Origin: Oerskovia turbata
Lineage (GTDB): Bacteria; Actinomycetota; Actinomycetes; Actinomycetales; Cellulomonadaceae
Direction: 5' to 3'
Assembly: GCF_000718325.1 (NCBI RefSeq)
Contig: NZ_JOFV01000011.1
Span: forward strand, 70,072 to 134,071
DNA: 64,000 bases
In this document: positions 26,249 to 33,515 of the stretch, in pieces
Position numbering within the stretch: position 1 is the first letter of the stretch
Layout: the number at the start of each line of letters is the position of its first letter
Notes under the pieces: model-generated
Databases searched by the model: none
What the model saw: only the letters and a program-made list of their open reading frames with translations
Told to the model about the DNA's origin: nothing
Position numbers and translations under genes: made by a program

Positions 26249-27253
26249 TCATGCACCCGACTGCATACCTTCGAGTCGCGTCCGGGCGACGGCGATGCGC
26301 CCCGTCTCCTGCTCGATCAGGTGCGAGGCCGTGATCTCGTCCACGACGAGGTGCGTGACCACGCCGGCCCGCAGCGCGGCCCGCAGCGGGGCGACCTTGT
26401 TGTCCCCCGCGACCGCGCAGATGCGCTGCGGGATGCGCTTGAGCTCGTCTGGCCCGGGTCCCGTGGCCCGCTCGTTGAGCGCGATGTCCTTGTAGGTGCC
26501 GTCGGCCCGCAGGAAGACCGTGCACACGTCACCGACCACCCCCTCGGCCTCCAGGACCGCGATGTCCTCGGCCTCCAGGTAGCCGGCCGAGTACACATGG
26601 CTGGGCACCCCGCCCGAGACGGCGCCCACCGAGAACAGCGCGACGTCGGCCCGTCTCTGGACGTCGAGCACGCGCCGGACCGACCGCTCGCGCCACATCG
26701 CCTGCTTGGTCTCGGCGTAGTCGAAGAACGCGGGCACTGGGAAATGGTGCACGTGGGCGTCGAACGCCTCGCCGAACCCGGCGATGAGATCGCCCGCGTA
26801 GTGCACGCCCGAGGTCCGGGTGTTGGCCGCCCCGTTGAGCTGCACGACGGCGGAGCCCCGCGTCGGCTTGCGGCTCAGGTGCCGCGAGATCGCCGCGAGC
26901 GTCGTGCCCCACGCGATGCCGAGGACCATGTCGGAGTCGAACCACGACCCGAGCAGGCGGGCCGTGGTGAGGGCCACCTGGTCGAGCCGGTCGACCTGCT
27001 GCGTCGAGTCCGGGACCGGCACGACGTAGGCGTCGATGCCGTAGGTGGCGGAGATGTGCGCCCCGAGACCGGGAGCACGGCTCTGCGTGGGCCGGAGCGT
27101 GATCTCCACCAGACCCGTCTCACGCGCTCTCTTGACCAAGCGCGAGACCGTCGAGCGCGAGGTGCGCAGGTGCTTGGCGATCGCCTCCATCTTCATGTCC
27201 TGGAGGTAGTACATCGAGGCCGCCCGGAGGACGTCCTGCTCCCGATCGGCCAT
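26249..27253 (-). CDS. SorC-family sugar-binding transcriptional regulator of the glycerol locus
   Basis: 334 residues. N-terminal helix-turn-helix (AIAKHLRTSRSTVSRLVKRA) and a C-terminal SorC/CggR effector domain with GIAWGTTLAAI, AVVQLNGA, SVGAVSGG and CAVAGDNKVAPLRAAL, which binds phosphorylated sugars. ATG at 27253 follows AGGAG by eight bases. Divergent from glpD, so it most likely controls glpDFK in response to a glycerol-derived phosphate. Enteric bacteria use a DeoR-family GlpR for this; a SorC member in that role is less usual. Repressor or activator cannot be decided from sequence. Confidence 0.9.
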   Translation of the reverse strand: MADREQDVLRAASMYYLQDMKMEAIAKHLRTSRSTVSRLVKRARETGLVEITLRPTQSRAPGLGAHISATYGIDAYVVPVPDSTQQVDRLDQVALTTARLLGSWFDSDMVLGIAWGTTLAAISRHLSRKPTRGSAVVQLNGAANTRTSGVHYAGDLIAGFGEAFDAHVHHFPVPAFFDYAETKQAMWRERSVRRVLDVQRRADVALFSVGAVSGGVPSHVYSAGYLEAEDIAVLEAEGVVGDVCTVFLRADGTYKDIALNERATGPGPDELKRIPQRICAVAGDNKVAPLRAALRAGVVTHLVVDEITASHLIEQETGRIAVARTRLEGMQSGA

Positions 27254-27286
27254 CTGCTGGTCTCCTGCCGCTGGTGGTGCTCGTTC

Positions 27287-27300
27287 TGCACGTTTGTGCA
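27287..27300. promoter_or_regulatory. Candidate operator between the SorC regulator and glpD
   Basis: Inverted repeat TGCAC-GTTT-GTGCA, 34 bases before the regulator start. About 30 bases further toward glpD an AT-rich stretch contains ACGT-TAAT-ACGT (27332-27343), a possible second site or part of the glpD promoter. The rest of 27254-27504 holds no gene. Confidence 0.55.
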
Positions 27301-27504
27301 CTGCGCTTGCGCGTACGTTCCTGACATGTTGACGTTAATACGTGCAGCGCCGTTCCGACAGCGCTGCGCCGCGGCACGGTGCCCTCCTGGGTCCCGCCGC
27401 GTACCGCTAGCGCGGGACGCGGAGCCGTGGGAACGTCACAGGAGGAGCTCCTTCACGGACCCGGCCGGTGACGCACCAGATCGACGACGAGAGAAGGCCA
27501 TCGG

Positions 27505-29253
27505 ATGACTTCCAGCAGACTCACCGCAGAGTCTCGCCAGCGGGCGCTCAGCGCGCTCGAGGCGAGCACGAGCGCGGACCAGGAGCTCGACGTCCTCGTG
27601 ATCGGCGGCGGCGTGACCGGGGCCGGGATCGCCCTCGACGCCGTGACCCGCGGGCTCTCGACCGCGATCGTCGAGGGCCAGGACTGGGCGTCCGGCACGT
27701 CGAGCCGCTCGAGCAAGCTGGTCCACGGGGGTCTGCGCTACCTCCAGATGCTCGACTTCCACCTCGTCCACGAGGCCCTCACCGAGCGCGACCTCCTCAT
27801 CAAGGACCTGGCCCCGCACCTCGTGCGGCCGGTCCCCTTCCTCTACCCGCTCGAGCACCGCGTGTGGGAGCGCGCCTATGTCGGCGCCGGCATCGCGCTG
27901 TACGACACGCTCGCGAGCATGGCTCCCGGCAAGCGCGCCCTGCCGCTGCACCGCCACCTCTCGCGCAAGCAGATGGAGCGCAAGTTCCCCGACCTCGCGC
28001 ACGACGCCGCGATCGGCGCCGTGCAGTACTGGGACGCCTCGGTCGACGACGCCCGGCTGGTCTCGACGCTCATCCGCACCGCGACCTCCTACGGCGCGCA
28101 CGCCGCGTCCCGCACCCAGGTCGTCGAGCTGACCAAGGGCTCGACCGGAGCGGTCAACGGCGCGATCCTCGAGGACCTCGAGACGGGCAGGCGCATCACG
28201 GTCCGCGCCCGCGCCGTCATCAACGCGACAGGCGTGTGGACCGAGGACACCGAGGCCCTCGCCGGCTCCGAGGGCGGCCTGCGCGTCCTCGCCTCCAAGG
28301 GCGTCCACATCGTCGTCCCGCGCGAGCGCATCAAGGGCCAGGTCGGCCTGATCCTGCAGACCGAGAAGTCCGTCCTGTTCATCATCCCGTGGTCGCGCTA
28401 CTGGGTCATCGGCACGACCGACACGCCCTGGGAGCAGGAGCTCACGCACCCCGTCGCGACGGCCGCCGACATCGACTACATCCTCGAGCACGCCAACGCG
28501 GTCCTCGCCCAGCCCCTGACGCGCGACGACATCATCGGCACCTACGCGGGCCTGCGCCCGCTGCTCCAGCCCGGGACCAAGGAGGGCACGAGCTCGGCCA
28601 AGGTCTCGCGCGAGCACACCACTGCCTCCCCGACCCCCGGCCTCACGGTCATCGCGGGCGGCAAGCTCACGACCTACCGGGTCATGGCCAAGGACGCCGT
28701 CGACTTCGCGATCGGCCAGCGCGCCGCAGCCCTGCCCTCGATCACGGACAAGATCCCGCTGGTCGGCGCCGTCGGACTCGGCGCGGTCCGTCGGCAGGCC
28801 CGGCCGTGGGCGTCGAAGTTCGGCTGGACCCCGCAGATGGTCGACCACCTCCTGCACCGCTACGGCTCCAACCTGCGCGACATCGTCGCCCTGTGCGAGG
28901 CCGACCCCACGCTCGCCACGCCGCTCGAGCACGCGCCCGCCTACCTGCGGGCCGAGATCAGCTACGGCGTGACCCACGAGGGCGCCCTGCACCTCGAGGA
29001 CCTGCTGCTGCACCGCACGCGCCTGAACTACGAGGTGCTCGACCGCGGGCTCGGCGCCCTCCCGGAGATCGCCGACATCGCGGCGCCGCTCCTCGGCTGG
29101 GACGACGAGCGCAAGGCCGCGGAGATCGCGTCCTACACCGCGCGGGCAGCCGCCGAGGAGGCCGCGGAGCAGGAGCCCGACGACGCCACGGCGGAACGCA
29201 CGCGCCTCACCGCCGACGACGTCGCCCCGCTCAAGCCCCTCACCGGATCCTGA
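27505..29253 (+). CDS. glpD: Glycerol-3-phosphate dehydrogenase (FAD, aerobic)
   Basis: 582 residues. FAD-binding DVLVIGGGVTGAGIALDA at residues 29-46, the GlpD signatures SSRSSKLVHGGLRYL and GGKLTTYRVMAKDAV, and a C-terminal helical cap domain. Membrane-associated flavoenzyme oxidising sn-glycerol 3-phosphate to dihydroxyacetone phosphate and passing electrons to quinone. AGAAGG precedes the ATG by eight bases. First of glpD-glpF-glpK. A 40-residue acidic Ala/Glu-rich C-terminal tail is longer than usual. Confidence 0.97.
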   Translation: MTSSRLTAESRQRALSALEASTSADQELDVLVIGGGVTGAGIALDAVTRGLSTAIVEGQDWASGTSSRSSKLVHGGLRYLQMLDFHLVHEALTERDLLIKDLAPHLVRPVPFLYPLEHRVWERAYVGAGIALYDTLASMAPGKRALPLHRHLSRKQMERKFPDLAHDAAIGAVQYWDASVDDARLVSTLIRTATSYGAHAASRTQVVELTKGSTGAVNGAILEDLETGRRITVRARAVINATGVWTEDTEALAGSEGGLRVLASKGVHIVVPRERIKGQVGLILQTEKSVLFIIPWSRYWVIGTTDTPWEQELTHPVATAADIDYILEHANAVLAQPLTRDDIIGTYAGLRPLLQPGTKEGTSSAKVSREHTTASPTPGLTVIAGGKLTTYRVMAKDAVDFAIGQRAAALPSITDKIPLVGAVGLGAVRRQARPWASKFGWTPQMVDHLLHRYGSNLRDIVALCEADPTLATPLEHAPAYLRAEISYGVTHEGALHLEDLLLHRTRLNYEVLDRGLGALPEIADIAAPLLGWDDERKAAEIASYTARAAAEEAAEQEPDDATAERTRLTADDVAPLKPLTGS

Positions 29254-29282
29254 CGAACCCCGCATCCCCGACCTGAACCACC

Positions 29283-29301
29283 GGGAGCCGTGCAGGCTCC
29301 C
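29283..29301. terminator. Hairpin after glpD, possible attenuator
   Basis: GGGAGCC-GTGCA-GGCTCCC, 30 bases after the glpD stop. Short, so partial termination between glpD and glpF is more likely than a full stop. Confidence 0.45.
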
Positions 29302-29337
29302 CCGAGGACAACTTCATAGCCCGACCCCCGGCCCGGC

Positions 29338-29360
29338 CCGCCTCGACTCGCGCGAGGCGG
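29338..29360. terminator. Second intercistronic hairpin, glpD-glpF gap
   Basis: CCGCCTCG and CGAGGCGG with a 7-base loop, in the 228-base gap between glpD and glpF. It may reduce read-through, stabilise a processed end, or mark where a separate glpF promoter begins. Confidence 0.4.
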
Positions 29361-29481
29361 AGCCGGACCGGCACCCCCTCAACCTCACGGGTGCGCGCAC
29401 CGCGACGCACACCGAGGCCCCGCCGCACGGATGCGCCGGGGTGGTTGCGACAACGAAGTCCACCAAGAAAGAGAGAAGCTG

Positions 29482-30243
29482 ATGGACACACTCATCCTCA
29501 ACGCCTTCTGGTCCGAGATACTCGGCACCGCGACCCTGATCCTGATGGGTGCCGGCGTCGTAGCCAACGTGATCCTCCCCAAGACCAAGGGCTTCAACGG
29601 CGGTTGGCTCCTCATCAACTTCGGATGGGGCCTCGCCGTCTTCACCGGCGTCTACGTCGCGTACAAGTCCGGGGCGCACCTCAACCCGGCCGTGACCATC
29701 GGCCTGTTCACCGCGGACCGCCCCTTCTACTCGGTCACCGGGCCTGAAGGGCTCGTCACCGCGACGATCGAACCGACGGTCAGCACGATGTTCATCTACT
29801 TCGGTGCGCAGATGATCGGTGCGATCCTCGGTGCCGTGCTCGCGTTCGTCGCCTACAAGAAGCACTTCGACGAGGAGGCGCCCGCTGCCACCAAGCTCGC
29901 CGTGTTCTCGACCGGCCCCGAGATCCGCTCGTACGGCTGGAACTTCATCACCGAGGTCATCGCGACGTTCGTGCTCGTGTTCTTCGTCGTCGCGTCGGGC
30001 AACACCCCGTCGGGGCTCGGCCCGCTCGCCGTCGCGCTCGTCGTCGTCGGTATCGGTGCCTCCATCGGTGGCCCGACCGGGTACGCCATCAACCCTGCCC
30101 GTGACCTCGGGCCGCGCATCGCCCACGCCCTGCTGCCCATCAAGGGCAAGGGGTCGAGCGACTGGGGCTACTCGTGGGTCCCCGTCGCGGGTCCGCTCGT
30201 CGGCGGCGTGCTCGCCGGCCTCCTCGGGGCAGCCTGGGGCTGA
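29482..30243 (+). CDS. glpF: Glycerol facilitator, aquaglyceroporin
   Basis: 253 residues, six transmembrane helices in two inverted halves. The two half-helix signatures are HLNPAVT (Asn68) and AINPARDLGPR (Asn204, with Asp208 marking the glycerol-conducting branch rather than pure aquaporins). GAGAGAAG lies just before the ATG; upstream in-frame codons are not membrane-protein-like. It supplies glycerol to the kinase encoded next. Confidence 0.96.
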   Translation: MDTLILNAFWSEILGTATLILMGAGVVANVILPKTKGFNGGWLLINFGWGLAVFTGVYVAYKSGAHLNPAVTIGLFTADRPFYSVTGPEGLVTATIEPTVSTMFIYFGAQMIGAILGAVLAFVAYKKHFDEEAPAATKLAVFSTGPEIRSYGWNFITEVIATFVLVFFVVASGNTPSGLGPLAVALVVVGIGASIGGPTGYAINPARDLGPRIAHALLPIKGKGSSDWGYSWVPVAGPLVGGVLAGLLGAAWG

Positions 30244-30257
30244 TCCCACTCACCTCC

Positions 30258-30290
30258 CGCGTGACCGGGGCGACCCGCCCCGGTCACGCG
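30258..30290. terminator. Strong hairpin between glpF and glpK
   Basis: Perfect 15-bp stem with a 3-base loop, 14 bases after the glpF stop. Strong enough to end transcription, so glpK probably has its own promoter in the following 100 bases or depends on read-through. Confidence 0.75.
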
Positions 30291-30391
30291 ACCAACCGCC
30301 GTCGGGCACGTCCCGACGCCCGCGGCCCGACGCCCGGTCGCGGACCGCGCGACACCCGCTCAACCACACCGACGTGAAGGACTGACACACC

Positions 30392-31909
30392 ATGGCCGAC
30401 TACGTTCTCGCCATCGACCAGGGAACCACCAGCTCCCGGGCCATCGTCTTCAACCACTCCGGGGAGATCGTCTCCTCCGGCCAGCTCGAGCACGACCAGA
30501 TCTTCCCGCGAGCCGGCTGGGTCGAGCACAACCCCGAGCAGATCTGGAACAACGTCCGCGAGGCCGTCGGCCTGGCCCTGACCCGCGCCAACGTCACGTA
30601 CACCGACATCGCCGCGGTCGGCATCACCAACCAGCGCGAGACCGCGGTCGTGTGGAACAGGAAGACGGGCAAGCCCGTCTACAACGCGATCGTCTGGCAG
30701 GACACCCGCACGCAGAAGATCGTCGACGAGCTCGGCGGCGACGCGGGCCCCGAGAAGTACAAGGCGATCGTGGGCCTCCCGCTCGCGACCTACTTCTCCG
30801 GCCCCAAGGTCAAGTGGATCCTCGACAACGTCGAGGGTGCCCGCGAAGCGGCCGACGCCGGCGACCTCGTGTTCGGCAACACCGACACCTGGGTCCTGTG
30901 GAACATGACGGGCGGCGTCGACGGCGGCGTGCACGTCACCGACGTGACCAACGCGTCGCGCACCATGCTCATGGACCTCGACACCCTGAGCTGGCGCGAG
31001 GACATCGCGGCCGACATGGGCATCCCGATGTCGATGCTGCCGGAGATCAAGTCCTCGTCCGAGGTGTACGGCCACGGCCGTCAGCGTGGGATGGTCCCGG
31101 GCGTCCCGATCGCGGGCATCCTGGGCGACCAGCAGGCCGCGACGTTCGGCCAGGCGTGCTTCGAGAAGGGCACCGCCAAGAACACGTACGGCACGGGCAA
31201 CTTCATGCTGCTCAACACGGGCACCGAGAAGGTCATGAGCGAGAACGGCCTGCTGACCACGGTCTGCTACAAGATCGGCGACCAGCCGGCCCGCTACGCG
31301 CTCGAGGGCTCGATCGCCGTCACGGGCTCGCTCATCCAGTGGCTGCGTGACAACCTCGGCATGTTCTCGGACGCGCCCGACGTCGAGTGGCTCGCGCGGA
31401 AGGTCGACGACAACGGTGGCGCGTACTTCGTGCCCGCGTTCTCGGGCCTGTTCGCGCCGTACTGGCGTCCCGACGCGCGTGGCGCACTCGTGGGCCTCAC
31501 ACGCTACGTCAACAAGAACCACATCGCGCGCGCCGCGCTCGAGGCCGTCGCGTTCCAGACCCGCGAGGTCCTGGACGCCATGAACGCGGACTCGGGCGTC
31601 GACCTCACCGAGCTGCGCGTCGACGGCGGCATGGTCCAGAACGAGCTGCTCATGCAGTTCCAGGCGGACCAGCTCGGCGTGGACGTCGTGCGGCCCAAGG
31701 TCGCGGAGACGACGGCGCTCGGTGCCGCGTACGCCGCGGGCATCGCGGTCGGGTTCTGGCAGGGCGAGCAGGACGTCATCGCCAACTGGGCCGAGGACAA
31801 GCGCTGGTCCCCGTCCATGGACGAGGGCGAGCGCGAGCGCCTCTACCGTAACTGGAAGAAGGCCGTCAGCAAGACCCTCGACTGGGTCGACGAGGACGTC
31901 GAGAAGTAG
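30392..31909 (+). CDS. glpK: Glycerol kinase
   Basis: 505 residues. FGGY kinase with the N-terminal ATPase loop [14 protein letters not shown], the substrate strand [30 protein letters not shown], the domain II signature [19 protein letters not shown] and [15 protein letters not shown]. Phosphorylates glycerol to glycerol 3-phosphate, the substrate of GlpD. GAAGGA precedes the ATG. Confidence 0.97.
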   Translation: MADYVLAIDQGTTSSRAIVFNHSGEIVSSGQLEHDQIFPRAGWVEHNPEQIWNNVREAVGLALTRANVTYTDIAAVGITNQRETAVVWNRKTGKPVYNAIVWQDTRTQKIVDELGGDAGPEKYKAIVGLPLATYFSGPKVKWILDNVEGAREAADAGDLVFGNTDTWVLWNMTGGVDGGVHVTDVTNASRTMLMDLDTLSWREDIAADMGIPMSMLPEIKSSSEVYGHGRQRGMVPGVPIAGILGDQQAATFGQACFEKGTAKNTYGTGNFMLLNTGTEKVMSENGLLTTVCYKIGDQPARYALEGSIAVTGSLIQWLRDNLGMFSDAPDVEWLARKVDDNGGAYFVPAFSGLFAPYWRPDARGALVGLTRYVNKNHIARAALEAVAFQTREVLDAMNADSGVDLTELRVDGGMVQNELLMQFQADQLGVDVVRPKVAETTALGAAYAAGIAVGFWQGEQDVIANWAEDKRWSPSMDEGERERLYRNWKKAVSKTLDWVDEDVEK

Positions 31910-31929
31910 TCGTTCTCGCCTCCACCACC

Positions 31930-31971
31930 TGTCAGAACCAGCGTGACCTCGAGGTCACGCTGGTTCTGACA
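31930..31971. terminator. Terminator after glpK (42-bp perfect palindrome)
   Basis: Perfect palindrome with 21-base arms centred on CTCGAG, 20 bases after the glpK stop. It ends the glp operon and lies just before the next gene's promoter. Confidence 0.9.
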
Positions 31972-31991
31972 CGTTGTATAGGCTCGTCGCC

Positions 31992-33290
31992 ATGACCTCC
32001 GCGAGCGCCACGATCCCCGGGATGCACGTCACCGACCACGAGGTCGAGGTCCCCCTCGACTGGTTCGACGAGCGGGACTCGCGCCGGATCACGATCTTCG
32101 CGCGCGAGCTGGTCGACCCGGCGCGACGACGTGAGGACCTGCCCCTGCTCGTGTTCCTCCAGGGCGGCCCGGGCGGCAAGGGCCCACGTCCGACGGGCCC
32201 GGAGGGCTGGGTCGGGACGATGCTCGCGACCCACCGGGTGATCCTGCTCGACCAGCGCGGCACGGGCCGCAGCTCGGCCGTGCGCGGCCGTGCGCTCGCA
32301 GCCCTCGGCGACGCGGCCGCGCAGGCCGAGCACCTCACGCACTTCCGGGCCGACTCGATCGTCGCGGACGCCGAGCACCTGCGCCGAACCCTGTTCGGCG
32401 GTCGCCGCTGGGAGTCGCTCGGCCAGAGCTACGGCGGCTTCCTCACGCTCACGTACCTCTCGCGCGCCCCGGAGGGGCTCTCGGCCTGCTACGTCACCGG
32501 AGGCCTCGCGGGCCTGGAGGCCGACGCGACCGAGGTCTACCGCCGAACGTACCCCCGCACCGCGGCCAAGAACGCCCGCTTCACGGCGCGCTTCCCCGAC
32601 GACGCCGCACGCCTCGCGCGCATCGCGGACAGGGTCGCGGTGGGCGACGTCCTGCTGCCCGACGGCGACACGCTCTCCGTACGCCGCCTCCAGACGCTCG
32701 GGACGGACTTCGGCATGAAGCCGGGCTTCGAACGCGTGCACTGGCTGCTGGACGAGGCGTTCGACCACGGCGACGACGACCTGAGCGACACGTTCCTCAG
32801 CGAGGTCAGAGACCTCACGTCCTTCTGGACGAACCCGCTGTACGCGGTGCTGCACGAGTCGATCTACGCGTCGGGCCACGGGGCCACGGGCTGGGCCGCC
32901 GAGCGTGTGCGCGCCGAGCACCCGGAGTTCGACCCCGCAGCCCGACCGCTGCTCTTCACGGGCGAGATGATCTACCCCTGGATGTTCGAGGAGATCGCGG
33001 GCCTGCGCGCCTTCCGCGGCGCGGCCGAGGAGCTGGCGCTGCGTGAGGACTGGAGCGAGCTGTACGACCTCGCGGCGCTCGCGGCCAACGAGGTCCCCGT
33101 CGCCGCGGCCGTCTACTACGACGACATGTTCGTCGACGCGCACCTCTCGCTCGACACGGCCTCCCGCGTGGGGAACGTGCAGGCGCTCGTCACGAACGAG
33201 TTCGAGCACGACGGGCTGCGCACGGGCGACGTCCTGGAGCGGCTGCTCCCGCTCGTGGACCAGCAGGGCGGGCCGCTGCCCCGCAGCTGA
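31992..33290 (+). CDS. Alpha/beta hydrolase, peptidase S33 (proline iminopeptidase-like)
   Basis: 432 residues. Oxyanion segment FLQGGPGGKGP, DQRGTGRSS, nucleophile elbow GQSYGGF (Ser), and the long helical cap typical of S33 aminopeptidases; a C-terminal TNEFEHDGLRTGDVLE would supply the catalytic His. It probably releases N-terminal proline or other residues from peptides in the cytoplasm (no signal peptide). The ATG at 31992 is nine bases after TATAGG, so the transcript is short-leadered. Preceded by the glpK terminator, it is a single-gene unit. Confidence 0.9.
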   Translation: MTSASATIPGMHVTDHEVEVPLDWFDERDSRRITIFARELVDPARRREDLPLLVFLQGGPGGKGPRPTGPEGWVGTMLATHRVILLDQRGTGRSSAVRGRALAALGDAAAQAEHLTHFRADSIVADAEHLRRTLFGGRRWESLGQSYGGFLTLTYLSRAPEGLSACYVTGGLAGLEADATEVYRRTYPRTAAKNARFTARFPDDAARLARIADRVAVGDVLLPDGDTLSVRRLQTLGTDFGMKPGFERVHWLLDEAFDHGDDDLSDTFLSEVRDLTSFWTNPLYAVLHESIYASGHGATGWAAERVRAEHPEFDPAARPLLFTGEMIYPWMFEEIAGLRAFRGAAEELALREDWSELYDLAALAANEVPVAAAVYYDDMFVDAHLSLDTASRVGNVQALVTNEFEHDGLRTGDVLERLLPLVDQQGGPLPRS

Positions 33291-33405
33291 CCCGCAGCCG
33301 ACCCGCAGCCGACCCACCCGGACGCCGTCGACCGTCGTTTCCCGGCGGGTCGTCGCACGACGACGGGGTGTCGCTCACCACGTAGCCCGCGAAATCGTCC
33401 GCCGT

Positions 33406-33422
33406 CACTTAAAGTGGCACTT
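33406..33422. promoter_or_regulatory. Alternating triple half-site upstream of the LuxR-type regulator
   Basis: CACTT-A-AAGTG-G-CACTT: three five-base half-sites in alternating orientation with single-base spacers, forming two overlapping inverted repeats 94 bases before the regulator start. It sits in an AT-rich dip in the 33291-33515 gap and could be an autoregulatory operator. Confidence 0.5.
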
Positions 33423-33515
33423 CGGAGAGCGGCGCGGTGCCGGCTCCAGTGCCAGAGGCGACGCGGCCGACGGCAGGCTGCCCGGGCACCTCATGAGGAG
33501 AGGGCAGGAGGCGGG

